The translations under genes and the position numbers were made by a program. Of a DNA stretch of 64,000 bases, positions 10,823 through 22,164 are shown piece by piece. Numbering within the stretch: the stretch's first letter is position 1; each line of letters starts with the position of its first letter. The DNA comes from Pinus tabuliformis (Eukaryota; Streptophyta; Pinopsida; Pinales; Pinaceae): NCBI GenBank assembly GCA_031772625.1, contig CM062804.1, forward strand, positions 1,017,580,514 to 1,017,644,513, written 5' to 3'. The notes under the pieces are model-generated. The model was not told the DNA's origin. It saw only the letters and a program-made list of their open reading frames with translations, and made no database searches.

Positions 10823-10969
10823 CCTAGTGTTGTTGCTCATGTTGCTACTACTATTGTTTTTAAGGCTGGAGAGGAGTTTGAGGAGTCCTCAAACTCTAAG
10901 CTAGATGATGTTTATGTAACTCTCAGTGATGATCCCATGTGTAGAAGTGGTGATGAATTTGATGAGTGA
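10823..10969 (+). pseudogene. Possible decayed coding fragment in H
   Basis: One plus-strand frame reads an acidic stretch (…GEEFEESSNSKLDDVYV, then LSDDPMCRSGDEFDE) and ends in TGA. The composition looks like a degraded protein tail, but I cannot place it in a family. It could equally be chance. Confidence 0.2.
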
Positions 10970-11020
10970 TCATGTTGATCAGTGATTTGTAGTAGGCTAG
11001 TGGTCTAGTAGCTTTATTTA

Positions 11021-11140
11021 TAGCATTATTTTTGGACTCTAGAGGCCAATTAGAGCCTCATTCTAGCATTGCTTTTGGACTCTAGAGGCCAATTAGAGCC
11101 TCATTCTAGCATTGCTTTTGGACTCTAGAGGCCATTTAGA
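11021..11140. repeat. 43-bp tandem repeat, about 2.8 copies
   Basis: The GGACTCTAG starts fall at 11034, 11077 and 11120, giving an exact 43-bp period. The unit begins with TAGCATT and contains GAGGCCAATTAGAGCCTC, itself nearly an inverted repeat (GAGGC...GCCTC). It lies in the left arm of H. Confidence 0.9.
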
Positions 11141-11192
11141 TCCTCACTATTTATGTATTTTGTCAATGATATCATTGATATGTATTGTATTC

Positions 11193-12131
11193 TGTTGCAT
11201 TTAATTATGCAAGGAGCTATTGCTCCGTGATCACATACCCGATTAAGATCACTAGAAAACAAAATATAATGGCTAATGCGATCTCTTAATGGCCCTTCAA
11301 TCCAAATAGTCATGCATGCAGCAAGCAGTCAGATCTATGCTATAGATAAGAGATCACACCTGGAATCCTCGCATGTCGGGGAAGGGTTTTGAGTTTGATG
11401 CGGATCTTGTGATCCACTCGAGTGATCCAACATGTCTGCACCAAATCTCTATCCCTGCACACAAACACAACTAAACAAGGACAACAGTTGATCTTCCTTG
11501 TAAGATCATCAAATCAAAAGAAATAGATATGATCATATAACATACTAAACACAAATTCATGTAAGGGAACATATATTTTTATTAACCATACAAATGAAAG
11601 TACATCAAATGTATACCTTCAATTACAAAGAAGATTCTCTCCTCCAACTTGCAGTATGGCCTCCTCTCCCAAGGCAGTAGAGGTCCCGTGCTATATTTTG
11701 GATCCTCCCCCATCCCCCTTTCCTCTTGGTGAGATTATAAAGGCTCATTCCATCCTCTAGGAGAATGTATCTAGACACCTAGGGGCTTGATAAGTTAGGA
11801 AACTTCTACAATAATGGACCTCTACCCAACTCATACACAAGTGGGTCAAGTTGATCTCATTGGGAATGGAAAACTCTAGAAACCTTTTTCACAATTATGA
11901 GTTTTTTCTCAATTATCTAAATTATGAAATAAATATTATCTCATAATTATAATATTTTGGAAAAATAATTATGAGAAATTACTCAATTATGTAATTTCAC
12001 CCTTTTATGATGAGATCAATCTCACATAGTTAAAAGAAAAGGTGAAAAGGAATGCATTTAATCCAAACAACTTAGGTAAGTAGATATTGGGTTTCTCTCA
12101 CTATAATGGAGTGGAAAATAGGGTTATAATA
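11193..12131 (-). repeat. E 3' LTR (left copy)
   Basis: It starts TGTTGCATTT and ends GGGTTATAATA on the plus strand. The terminal CA seen in the right copy is TA here. It is clearly similar to 43507-44450 along its whole length, with scattered substitutions and small indels. A TATA-like ATTATAAAGG (about 11731-11740) sits in the same place in both copies. Confidence 0.75.
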
Positions 12132-12142
12132 GATGCCCCCTA
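12132..12142 (-). promoter_or_regulatory. E polypurine tract
   Basis: The minus strand reads TTAGGGGGCATCT directly before the LTR start. A G-run of this form adjoining the 3' LTR is where plus-strand priming occurs in Gypsy elements. Confidence 0.55.
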
Positions 12143-12735
12143 ACACATGAGGTCAGAAGAGAAACTGATGGATAAAATGCACTACAATAATACTCAATGC
12201 TCAAAATGGGAGGAAGGAGCCAAGACTACGAAGCTGGATCCAAGGAACTCAAGTGTTGAAGTCTTAACTCTGCTTATAACATCCTTGACAGGGCATACCC
12301 ATGCTCGTAATAAGAAAGTGATAAACATGGCCGCTATAAAATACATTGTGGACCAATGACATGAAATGCTAGAACATGACTACGAAGACATACACAGTGG
12401 ATCCATGTGACTCAAAAAATAGAGCATAGCCACCAATAAATACAATCGTGGATTTATGTCACAGTATACACCAATAGGACTATGGACACATGACAGACTG
12501 AGAAGTGTCTCATGATAGCCCTCAAAGTACATAAATGATATATAACTCCACCGCAACGTCGGAAGGATGCCATATAAGAGTGAGATGTCCCTAACCCAGG
12601 GTCTTTGACATAACCCCGATGGTACGAATCTACACCATGTGAATATATGAGCTGAAGTCAAGCATGGTAGAAACCGCCTAAATTACCAGCCAATGAGGTA
12701 AACTAGTAACAGACGCAAGTAAATCCACCAATGAG
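12143..12735 (-). other. E internal non-coding remnant, left of Copia A
   Basis: No recognised protein. The stretch near 12630-12735 (CATATGAGCTGA... CCAATGAGGTAAAC) resembles 35420-35495 on the other side of Copia A, so E seems to contain diverged internal repeats there. ORF-like runs at 12147-12359 and 12380-12661 have no known domain. Confidence 0.5.
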
Positions 12736-12740
12736 GAAAA
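12736..12740. repeat. Copia A target duplication, left
   Basis: GAAAA immediately before the TGTAGAAAAT end of the LTR, matching 35392-35396. Confidence 0.9.
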
Positions 12741-13250
12741 TGTAGAAAATCTCTATTTTCCCACCCCGGTTTTCAGTTTCACCTTATTTCTCCCATGTAG
12801 TTAAATGCCCTTTCCCATAACCATACATTCAACAAGCTGAAAAAATAAATATTGCTGAAAACACAAATTCTGGAAATTTTACAGAATGCTGGAAATTGCA
12901 GAAATAAAAATCAGCAGTAATAAACAGCCATTAAAACACATTTAAACACTGAGATTTTTGGTCAACTTGACCCTGGAAAAACCCCCTACAACTCTTGGGG
13001 AAAACCAGTTTGAGAGCTCTTCTTTATTTCTGGAAAAATGCCTTTTACAGTGAGAAAATTTTTAGCAAATAAATTTCAGCAAAACAGAAATTTCCAGCAA
13101 GCAAAACTTATCTGTTTTCAGCCTTACAGACAATCTGAAAAATTTTGTACGAGATGTACGGACCGTACGGATGTACGGACGTACGGACTGTACGGACAGA
13201 CCTCGAAAATTGTGCAGAAAATCACCTCCTCAATATTCGTGCCTGAAAAT
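12741..13250 (-). repeat. Copia A 3' LTR, first part
   Basis: Matches 34295-34810 of the 5' LTR up to GTGCCTGAAAAT, where Copia B is inserted. It includes a run of diverged GTACGGA/TGTACGGAC units (about 13146-13200) that differs in copy arrangement from the partner LTR (34686-34760). Confidence 0.93.
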
Positions 13251-13871
13251 TGTTAGAAAATTATATATTATGGAGCAATGGAACACATAAAATATTGCAG
13301 AAATATAAACACAGAAAACGCACAAAACAAGAGAGACACAGATATACGTGGTTCACCCAGTTTGGGCTATGTCCACCCCGAACAGCCAGTCCTTCCTTTC
13401 TATTATCCAGCAAAATGAAGAGACAACCTACAGCAAATCCGCTGTAATATCCTCTGTTTTCTCTCACAGTCTCACCTCTCTATTTCTCGCTCACAGAATA
13501 CACATATATCACACAGCCTCAAATACAATGCCCTCATACAAAGAGAGGGGTTGCCTTCTAGGGCAAAAAACCCTAAACTAAACATAAGTTCTACCGTCAG
13601 ATCATCCGCGTAATGAACGGCCCAGATTGACTAGAAATTACTATACTTTTACAAGGCAATTTTACAACTGTTTTTAGCTTCGGGGGCGCTGCCCCCGAAA
13701 CCTCCCGCCAGGGGGGGGGCTCCCAAAGGTCGCAGCCACCCCCCCTGGACCCCCCCTGGACCCCCCCTGCAGCGAATATTTTACGGGCGGCGTTGCTGCC
13801 CCCATTTCGAACTGGGGTCCTATGTGGCGATACCTTTGAATATAGAAGATAATCAGGCTCCACACCCAACA
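13251..13871 (-). repeat. Copia B 3' LTR
   Basis: Nearly identical to 17943-18555. The main difference is one extra CCCCCCTGGA unit (13737-13768 versus 18433-18454). It contains a strong hairpin at 13679-13699 (9-bp GC-rich arms TTCGGGGGC/GCCCCCGAA, loop GCT). Confidence 0.95.
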
Positions 13872-13967
13872 ATCTCCCACTTGGAGACTGATTGTAGCAA
13901 CTCCACCGCTGCTCCATTTGCTGGACAATGACTCCTCTTTGGACTTGGCTGTTTCTCATCTTCATCG

Positions 13968-15764
13968 TCATCCTTGAAGACCAACTGAAACTGAGCATAT
14001 TCTCAGTTTCTCCCTGGTTACAACTTTTGTTAGCATATCTGCAGGATTCTGGCTAGTGTGTATCTTTTCCAGCTTCAACTCTCCATCTTCCAACACTGAT
14101 CGTATGAAATGGTACTTGAGCTGTATGTGTTTAGTCCTGGAATGAAACGCTGAGTTCTTTGCAAGATGAATGGCACTTTGGCTATCACTGTATAACGTGC
14201 CCATATCATGCTCCTTACCCAATTCACCCATAAACCTTTGTAACCAAATCATTTCTTTACTAGCCTCTGTAGCAGCAACATACTCTGCTTCTGTTGTTGA
14301 AAGTGCAACAACACTTTGGATTTTTGAAACCCAACTGACAGTTGTTCCTCCAACAGTAAATACATATCCTGTAGTGCTCCTCCTGTTATCTCTGTCACCT
14401 GCCATATCTGCATCAACATATCCTTGTAGGGAGATGTTTGAACCACCAAAGCATAATGCTTGATTTGTGGTACCTTTCAAATATCTGAGAATCCATTTCA
14501 CTGCCATCCAATGTTCCTTTCCTGGATTGTTCATGTACCTACTTACAACTCCCACTGCATGTGCAATATCAGGCCTTGTGCAGACCATTGCATACATTAA
14601 GCTTCCAACTGCTGATGCATATGGAACTTTAGACATATAATCCATGTCTTCCTGGGTCTTTGGGCACATTTCCTTGCTAAGTTTGAAATGGCTAGCAAAA
14701 GGTGTACTAACTGGTTTTGCATTGTGCATGTTAAATCTTTTCAACACCTTTTGTATGTACTCATTCTGAGACAATGTTAATTTACGATTTTTCCTGTCTC
14801 TAGTTATTCTCATACCAAGGATTTGTTTCGCAGCTCCCAAATCCTTCATTGCAAATGAATTTGCCAATTTTCTTTTGAGCACATTTATTTCCTGCATGTT
14901 AGATCCTGCAACAAGCATGTCATCTACATACAATAACAATATAATATAGCTGCCATCATTTTGCTTTTTCAAATAAACACAATGATCAGAGTGACATCTA
15001 GTATAACCTTGTTCAGACATAAACTTGTCAAATTTTAGATACCACTGCCTTGGAGCCTGTTTTAAGCCATACAAGCTCTTCTTCAACCTGCACACTAGTT
15101 TCTCCTTCCCTTTCACCTCATATCCTTGTGGCTGCTGCATATATATCTCTTCCTCCAAATCCCCATGGAGAAAGGTTGTCTTTACATCTAACTGCTCAAG
15201 ATGCAAAACTTCAGCTGCTACAAGACTTAAAATAGTTCTGATTGAAGTCATTTTAACAACAGGAGAAAATATTTCATCAAAATCAATACCTTTATTCTGT
15301 GCAAACCCCTTCACCACAAGTCTAGCTTTATACCTCTGTTTTCCTCCATCTTCTTCCTTCAGCCCGTAAACCCATTTATTCTTCAATGTAGTTTTTCCTA
15401 CAGGCAACCTGACTAAATCCCAAGTCTGGTTATGCATTAAGGAGTCCATCTCTTCTTCCATGGCTACCTCCCACTTCTTCCTGCTTTCAACCTCCATTGC
15501 TTCTTCATAACATTCGGGTTCACCGGAATCAGTCAGCAATAAATAATATAATGAAGGAGAGTATTGTTCAGGGGGTCTACTTATCCTGGTAGATCTTCTA
15601 ACACCACTTTCAGGTGTTTCGGGTGCCTGTTGTTGTTGTGGTGGTTGCTGTTGTTGATTATTATTATTTTCAGGCACCTTTACTTTTTCAGTGATTTCAT
15701 CAAAAACTGCGTATTCCTTGTTTTCCTTTTCCTGTTTCTTTTCCTGCAACTGATTCTTATACAA
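13968..15764 (-). pseudogene. Copia B reverse transcriptase-RNase H
   Basis: A 598-codon open stretch at the 3' end of the B polyprotein. The first about 70 residues are a Gln-rich linker (QQQQPPQQQQ). RT starts near WEVAMEEEMDSL and KNKWVYGLK, contains KARLVVKGFAQ, QLDVKTTFLHGDL and the catalytic LLYVDDML, and is followed by the connection and RNase H (YVDADMAGD, STTGYVFTVGG, STTEAEYVAA, HTSQNPADMLTK). The stretch itself is unbroken, but it continues in frame from the integrase part across a TAA at 15954-15956, so it cannot be made from a full polyprotein. Confidence 0.92.
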
Positions 15765-15953
15765 GACCTTTTCATTGAATATTACATCTCTGCTCCTAAT
15801 GATTTTGTGATTTTCGTAATCATATAAGCGATAACCAAAATCATTAACACCATATCCAATAAAGGTACATTTCTTTGACTTTGCCTCAAGCTTTGTTCTA
15901 TTTTCTTTATCAATATGGACAAAGGCCTCACAACCAAAAGGCTTTAAAATAGA

Positions 15954-17069
15954 TTAGTTTACCTTTTTACCTGTCCATGCTTCCTCTGGAACACCACCAT
16001 CCAAGGAACTTGAAGGCCCTCTGTTTATTAGATAAACAACAGTATCTACAGCATCTGCCCAAAACTGTAAAGGCAATCCTGCATGCAATCTCATGCGCCT
16101 TGCACGCTCCATGATTGTTCTGTTCATCCTTTTTGACACACCATTTTCTTGTGGTGTTCTTGGAACTGTCTTCTCTCTGCGAATTCCATGCTCTGAACAG
16201 TACCTATCAAACTCTTTGCTGCAATATTCACCTCCATTGTCTGATCTAAGACACTTCAATTTCTTTCCTGTCTCAATCTCAACCAAAGCTTTCCATTTCT
16301 TGAAAGTATCAAATACATCAGATTTATTCTTAATACAATAAATCCAAGTTTTTCTAGTTGCATCATCAATAAAAGTAACATAATAACGAGAGCCACCAAG
16401 AGATGATACCTGAGCAGGTCCCCATACATCTGTATGCACAAGCTCTAATTTTTCATTCTTCTTTTCTTTCCCAACTCTGAGAAATCTGACTCTCTTCTGT
16501 TTTCCATAAATGCAATTCTCACAGAAGTCCAAATCAACATTCTTCAAACCCGGCAACAAATTCCTTGAGTGAAGAATCTTCATCCCCTTTTCACTCATGT
16601 GTCCGAGCCTATGATGCCATAATGATGCATCTGCTCCTTTGGAAGTTAAAGCATTAACAGAGTTAGAAATACCATTGCATAAATACAATGTACCAACCTT
16701 TTCGCCTTTTGCTATTACCAGGGCTCCTTTGGTGACCTTCCAAGCTTTATCTGTGAAAATTGTCACACAACCTTCACCGCCTAACTGCCCTGTTGAAATC
16801 ATATTTTTCTTTAGATCTGGAACATGCCTTACCTCCTTTAATAGCCATTGGTTTCCATTCTTCTGTTTTACAAGAACCTTACCCATTCCAACGATTTTAC
16901 AGGGTTTATCATCACCCAGACGAACTTGTCCAAAATCTCCTTGAACATAGTCATGAAAGTATTTCTTATCAGGTGTGGCATGGAATGAAGCCCCTGAATC
17001 TACCACCCAGGAATCAGTAATATTTTCAAACGAAAGAATCAAAGCATCTTGTAACACCTCACCTGTCAC
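15954..17069 (-). pseudogene. Copia B protease-integrase
   Basis: 371 codons in the same frame as gag and RT. The protease site is WVVDSGASFHA (D24). The pre-integrase zinc part is HHRLGHMSEKG...CENCIYGKQ. The integrase core has HTDVWGPA, RSDNGGEY and PRTPQENGVSKRMNR; the usual AERMNR reads SKRMNR, so the last catalytic Glu of the DD35E triad is replaced by Lys. The stretch ends at a TAA (15954-15956) inside the integrase tail, directly before SILKPFGCEAFV. Confidence 0.9.
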
Positions 17070-17093
17070 ATTTGCTTCATGATTGTTTTCTTG

Positions 17094-17876
17094 CTATGCA
17101 TCTCCTTCTTTTCCCTTCCGAGATCTACAGTCTTTCTTTAGGTGTCCTTTCTTTCCACATTTCCAGCACACTATCCCCGATCTGGACTTGGATCTGCCTT
17201 TTCTTGATTTACTGCGATATCCTGAGCTCTTTCCTCTTTCCATTTTTCTTCCTCTAGACTCTGCACTCAAAGCATTTCCCGATGTCTCACCGGAGCTTTT
17301 CCGTCGCATTTCCTCGCTAAGGATAGCACTGACAACATCATCAAACTTTAAAGTACTAGATCCAGAAACGGAGTTACTAATGGCCATTACCAAACCATTC
17401 CAACTTTCTGGTAATGAGCACAAGAATAACAGAGCTCTAACTTCATCATCAAAGTTTACCCCTACAGAACTTAACTGACTTGTAACTATATTAAAATCAT
17501 TTAGATGGTTTGCAACAGATCCACCTTCCGACATATTCATATTAAATAACCGTTTCATAAGAAATACCTTGTTTGAGGCCGAGGGTTTTTCATATAGTTT
17601 CGACAACATTTGCATCAAACCCTCTGTCGTGGTTTCCTTCGAAATATTGAAGGCGACTGACACAGCAAGGCACAACCATATTGTTCCGAGTGCCTTTCTA
17701 TCGAGAAGGTTCCATTCTTCGTCTTTCATACCCATGGGCATCTTTGTTTTTCCGCCCAATGGTAGGTATAGATCTTTCTGATACAGATAATCTTCCATCT
17801 GCATCTTCCACAGCGAGAAGTTTTGGTCGTTAAATTTCTCGACCCTAAACTTACCATCTTCCGCCATTGCTCCCAC
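17094..17876 (-). pseudogene. Copia B gag
   Basis: 260 codons from [15 protein letters not shown]. It has the UBN2-type gag fold ([47 protein letters not shown]) and one zinc knuckle [14 protein letters not shown] near the end. A TAG at 17094-17096 separates it from protease in the same frame. Related elements have one continuous gag-pol frame, so this is a mutation or, less likely, a read-through stop. Confidence 0.88.
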
Positions 17877-17927
17877 TCAAACCAGGAACCCTTCTTTCCT
17901 GCGAGTTTATCAGCCAAATAGACCTTC

Positions 17928-17940
17928 GGCTCTGATACCA
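17928..17940 (-). promoter_or_regulatory. Copia B primer binding site
   Basis: Minus strand TGGTATCAGAGCC, a perfect 13-nt match to the initiator-Met tRNA primer site, two bases inside the 5' LTR. Confidence 0.92.
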
Positions 17941-17942
17941 GT

Positions 17943-18555
17943 TGTTAGAAAATTATATATTACGGAGCAATGGAACACATAAAATATTGCAGAAATATAA
18001 ACACAGAAAACGCACAAAACAAGAGAGACACAGATATACGTGGTTCACCCAGTTTGGGCTACGTCCACCCCGAACAGCCAGTCCTTCCTTTCTATTATCC
18101 AGCAAAATGAAGAGACACAACCTACAGCAAATCCGCTGTAATATCCTCTGTTTTCTCTCACAGTCTCACCTCTCTATTTCTCGCTCACAGAATACACATA
18201 TATCACACAGCCTCAAATACAATGCCCTCATACAAAGAGAGGGGTTGCCTTCTAGGGCAAAAAACCCTAAACTAAACATAAGTTCTACCGTCAGATCATC
18301 CGCCTAATGAACGGCCCAGATTGACTAGAAATTACTATACTTTTACAAGGCAATTTTACAGCTGTTTTTAGCTTCGGGGGCGCTGCCCCCGAAACCCCCC
18401 GCCAGGGGGGGGGCTCCCAAAGGTCGCAGCCGCCCCCCCCTGGACCCCCCCTGCAGCGAATATTTTACGGGCGGCGTTGCTGCCCCCATTTCGAACTGGG
18501 GTCCTATGTGGCGATACCTTTGAATATAGAAGATAATCAGGCTCCACACCCAACA
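17943..18555 (-). repeat. Copia B 5' LTR
   Basis: 613 bp, starts TGTTAGAAAATT and ends CACACCCAACA. It carries the same GC hairpin (18373-18393). Very few differences from the 3' LTR are visible, so B is young. Confidence 0.95.
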
Positions 18556-18560
18556 AAAAT

Positions 18561-19140
18561 CAATTTTTCCCTGTTTGCTCACAAAAATCTGCCTTTTTCT
18601 GCTTGTTCTTTGAGCTGTACGGATTTGCCGAAGTGCTGCCTTGGTATGTGTGCCAAACTGTTGCCTCTTTCTCCTCCTTGTCCAGAAATCTCCCTTGCTC
18701 TCTTGCTCTCCTTCTCCCAATCTGCTCATGAAAGAATGAATGATCTTTTCCTCATTTTCCTCCCTTAACCCAACCTTAAATGACTTTTGGGTGATCCCTA
18801 AATCCAATGGCTGAAATAGATTTAGATCAATGGCTGAGATTAAATGCTCATTTAAATCTCACTTTCTATTTTTTAATTCACCCCACTTTAATAAAGACCC
18901 ACTTAGTCATTTATTTCCAAAGTCACTTTTCCTTTCTAATTTTTCATTGACTTTATAAAAGTCACTTTAAAATTAGACTTAGTAACTTTATCACTTAAAG
19001 TCACTTTTAAATTAGATTTAACTTTATAAAAAATTATAAAGTTACTTTAGGAGAAAAATTAAATTCTTTTGGACACTTTTCCCTAGGCCAAAGATCAAAG
19101 CCTAAGGGAACCACCTGTCCTCCGGTACCAAATTTCAACA
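18561..19140 (-). repeat. Copia A 3' LTR, second part
   Basis: Resumes the LTR after Copia B (CAATTTTTCCCTGTTTGC) and ends TTTCAACA at 19140. It includes an AT-rich part with several AAAGTCACTT repeats (18920-19010). The sequence matches 34811-35391 with few differences. Confidence 0.93.
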
Positions 19141-21126
19141 CTCCCTCTTACCGAGGAAGGTGTTCCTCACCACATCCATCTTGTCTCTGAAGTAGACATG
19201 CTTGCCCCGTGGTAAGGCTTTGGTAAGAATATCTGCAACCTGCTCATCAGTGGAAATATACTCAAGCTTCACAGCTCCCTTCTGAACATAGTCTCTGATG
19301 AAATGATATCTGATCCCTATATGCTTTGACCTGTCATGAAATACTGGATTCTCCGTGAGTTTAATGCAACTCTGGTTATCACAGTAAATCACTGAAGGTC
19401 TCAACAGCTGACCAAATAAGCCAAACAACATCTTGCGAAGCCAAATGGCCTCACAACTAGCTAGACTGGCTGCCATATACTCTGCTTTCGCTGAACTCAG
19501 TGCTACTGACTGCTGCTTCTGGCTGAACCATGACACTACTACTGAACCCAACCCAAAACAGCACCCTGAAGTGCTCTTCCTATCAGAAGCACAACCTGCC
19601 CAATCAGAATCAGTGTATCCTGCCAATCTCACTCCATCTCCCTGCCTGTAGTCCAGACCATAATCCACTGTCCCCTGCAAGTACCGCAAAATGTGTTTTG
19701 CAGCCACCCAGTGAACCTTCCTAGGCTCACACATAAACTGACTCATCGTGTTGACTGCAAAACAGATATCTGGTCTAGTGTTGACCAAATACATCAAGGA
19801 ACCAATCAGCTGCCTGTACAATGTGGCATCCACCAACTCGGAATCCGAAGCATGAAGCTTCTTCTAGTTGGTGATCATCGGTGTCGACATGGGTCTACAA
19901 TCCTCCATGTGGAATTTGCTAAGGATGTCCACAATATACTTCCCCTGCCCCAGGAAGAAATGCCCCTCCTCCTGCCACACCTCCAAATCCAAAAAGTAAT
20001 GCATCAAGCCGATTTCCTTCATCTCAAACTCCGCCGCAAGATCTCTCTTGCAGTGCTCTATGAGTCTCTCTGCACCTGTAATGACCAAGTCATCCACATA
20101 CAGCACCAGAATGAGAGGCTCCTCACCAATCACAATAAAGTAAAGGTTCGGATCTGCCTCACTCTTTGTGAAACCCATCCCCTGCAAGTATGTATCTATC
20201 CTGGAGTACCAAGCTCTGGGAGCTTGCTTCAGGCCATAAAGGGCCTTCTTCAATCTGCACACATGGGACTCCTTCCCATGCACCTCAAAGGCCTGTGGCT
20301 GCTCAATGTACACCTCCTCCTGTATGAAGCCATTGAGAAATGCGGTCTTCACATCCATCTGGTGAATCTTCCAACCCATCTCTGTTGCTATCGATATAAT
20401 GGAGCGGATCGAAGTATATCGAGCCACTGGAGCAAAGGTCTCCTCATAATCAACTCCCTCTACCTGGGAGAACCCTCTAGCCACAAACCTCGCTTTGAAT
20501 TTCTCAATGTTGCCATCTGCAGCATGCTTTACCTTGTAAAGCCATCTGGAAGTAACCACGGATTTGCCCTCAGGCCTCGGCACCACCTCCCAAACATCAT
20601 TCTTCATGATAGAAGAATACTCCTCCTGCATGGCCTCTCTCCAAACCTGCTGGCTAGCTGCCTCCTCATAGCTAGAAGGCTCAGAGTCAAGGATGATGGT
20701 AACCATCGCCATATAGCTACAAAACCTCTCAGGTGGTCTACTCTCTCTGACCGGCCTCTTCGGCTCAGCAATAGATGTGGCATCTCTCAAGGTGTCCTGA
20801 AGCCACTTGGGCTTCCTCTTCCCTGAGCATGCTTCTCCCATAGGAGAATGAAACTCCTCCTCCTCATCACCATCAGTAGCCTGAACTCCTGACTGTCTGT
20901 CTGTTGTCCTCCTGCCTGCACCTGAACCTGTAGAAGCTGAGGTACCATGTGAACTGTCCATTAGTGGACTCCCTAGTGAACTTCTCTGTGAACTGCTCTG
21001 CATGCTGCCCGGAGCACCACCCCTCTGGCTCGGCGAGCCACTGCTCACTGATGGACCTGACATCCTCATAGATGTGCCTCCGGATCCTCCTGATCCCTGC
21101 CCACTGGATCCCTGCGACTGACTCAA
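19135..21126 (-). pseudogene. Copia A RT-RNase H
   Basis: Two open stretches in one frame (19864-21126 and 19135-19836) are separated by a TAG at 19864-19866, within KLHASDS just after the RT core. The first has a Ser/Gly-rich linker, then RT with KARFVARGFSQVEGVDYEE, QMDVKTAFLNGF, LYGLKQAPRAWY and the catalytic LVLYVDDLVITG. The second has the connection domain (LIGSLMYLVNTRPDI) and RNase H (YTDSDWAGC, KSTSGCCFGLG, SSAKAEYMAA, IYCDNQSCIKL, QVADILTKALP). The final stop lies in the 3' LTR. Confidence 0.9.
19141..19152 (-). promoter_or_regulatory. Copia A polypurine tract
   Basis: Minus strand GGTAAGAGGGAG directly before TGTTGAAATTT of the 3' LTR. The final codons of the RNase H frame overlap it, and the polyprotein stop (TGA at 19135-19137) lies in the first bases of the LTR. 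Confidence 0.85.
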
Positions 21127-21928
21127 CTACTGCTGAGGGTCTGGCTGATCCAGATACTCTAACTCTCGTGACCTCCTAAAGGCCCTGTCCTCCTCGAACT
21201 TCACATCCCGTCTGACAACAACTCTCCTCTGTGCAGGAATGTAAATCCGAAAGGCCTTTGAGGTCTCACTGTAGCCCACAAAGATACCCTTCTCGGCGGT
21301 GGGCTCTAGTTTGGTCCTCTTCTCCTTGGGTATATAGGAGTATGCAATGCATCCAAAGATATGAAGATGACCAAGATCAGGCTTCTTCCCAGAGAAAGCC
21401 TCCTCCAGAGTCATGTGCCCCAAGGCACGATGCGGACTCCTGTTCTGCAAGTAAACAGCTGTGTTGCAGGCCTCTGCCCACAAGAACAATGGCAACCCCT
21501 AATCATGTAACATGGCTTTGGCAGCCCCTATGATGGATCTGTTCTTCCTCTCCGCAACCCCGTTATGCTGGGGGTTGTAGGGAACAGTGAACTCCCTCCT
21601 AATGCTTGCCTCCGCACAATAATCAACAAACTCTCCAAGGGTGTACTCTCCTCCATTGTCCGACCTCAGGGACTTGATCTTCCGACCTGTCTGTGTCTCC
21701 ACAAGAGCTCTAAACTCCTGAAACCGCTTGAAGACCTCACTCTTGGTCTTCAAGAAATAAATCCAGGTCCTCCTGGAGTGATCATCAATGAATAAAACGT
21801 AGTACTCATATCCACTCAAGGAAACATGAGACATCTGACCGCTCACATCGGAATGAATCAAATCAAGTATCCCAGTCGCTCTGATGTCACTGCTGGGAAA
21901 AGGGGATTTGGCAAACTTGCCCATCGCA
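21127..21928 (-). pseudogene. Copia A integrase, C-terminal part
   Basis: Continues the frame interrupted by Copia C: MGKFAKSPFP, HSDVSGQMSHVS, FIDDHSRRTW, RSDNGGEYTLGEF and NPQHNGVAERKNRS supply the DD35E core. In-frame TAG codons at 21499-21501 (before GLPLFLWAEA) and 21127-21129 (after DQPDPQQ) break it. The tail reads FGCIAYSYIP, KGIFVGYSE and RRDVKFEED. Without C the frame would run straight from the segment at 32633. Confidence 0.9.
21924..21928. repeat. Copia C target duplication, left
   Basis: TCGCA, identical to 32629-32633, flanking the TGTAGGAATTT end of the LTR. Confidence 0.93.
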
Positions 21929-21981
21929 TGTAGGAATTTACAGGGTAAGTTCCACAGAAAGAATACCAAAAGGACACCGCT
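21929..21981 (-). repeat. Copia C 3' LTR, first part
   Basis: Identical to the first 53 bp of the 5' LTR at 32169 (TGTAGGAATTTACAGGG... ACACCGCT). It is cut by element D after CCGCT. Confidence 0.95.
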
Positions 21982-22039
21982 TGTTATCACTGAAAATTCT
22001 GTTGCCAAAATTTTTTAGCCTAGCTTAAGGACAGGGTGT

Positions 22040-22115
22040 TTTTGCAGCGCATGAGTCCTCTTTTAACAGTTTCGCAGCGCAACATGCTTCAAGTGATTCC
22101 GTAGCGCGCTACGAA
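22040..22115. repeat. D subterminal CAGCGC/TAGCGC motifs
   Basis: TTTGCAGCGC (22041), TTCGCAGCGC (22071) and the palindrome CGTAGCGCGCTACG (22100-22113) cluster within 75 bp. The second is preceded by AACAGT, as is the long palindrome at 25589-25614. Confidence 0.7.
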
Positions 22116-22164
22116 ATTGGGGATTTGCTCGGGTTTTCAGTAGAAGGTTCATATACTAAATTTA

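Larger units (their letters stand above)
13251..18555 (-). mobile_element. Copia B (5,305 bp), Tnt1/Tork-like
   Basis: The LTRs are 13251-13871 (621 bp, 3') and 17943-18555 (613 bp, 5'), each TGTTAGAAAATT...CACACCCAACA. The 5-bp duplication AAAAT is at 13246-13250 and 18556-18560, inside the 3' LTR of Copia A. The primer site is at 17928-17940 (minus strand TGGTATCAGAGCC, two bases from the LTR), and the purine tract is 13872-13885 (CCAAGTGGGAGAT on the minus strand). All of gag-pol from 17876 to 13968 is in one frame, interrupted by only two stop codons. The RT and RNase H sequences resemble the Tnt1/Tork group. Confidence 0.95.

Noticed and set aside
19693-20826. Plus-strand frame of 377 codons
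   Set aside because: It is the antisense shadow of the Copia A RT, which has clear motifs on the minus strand.
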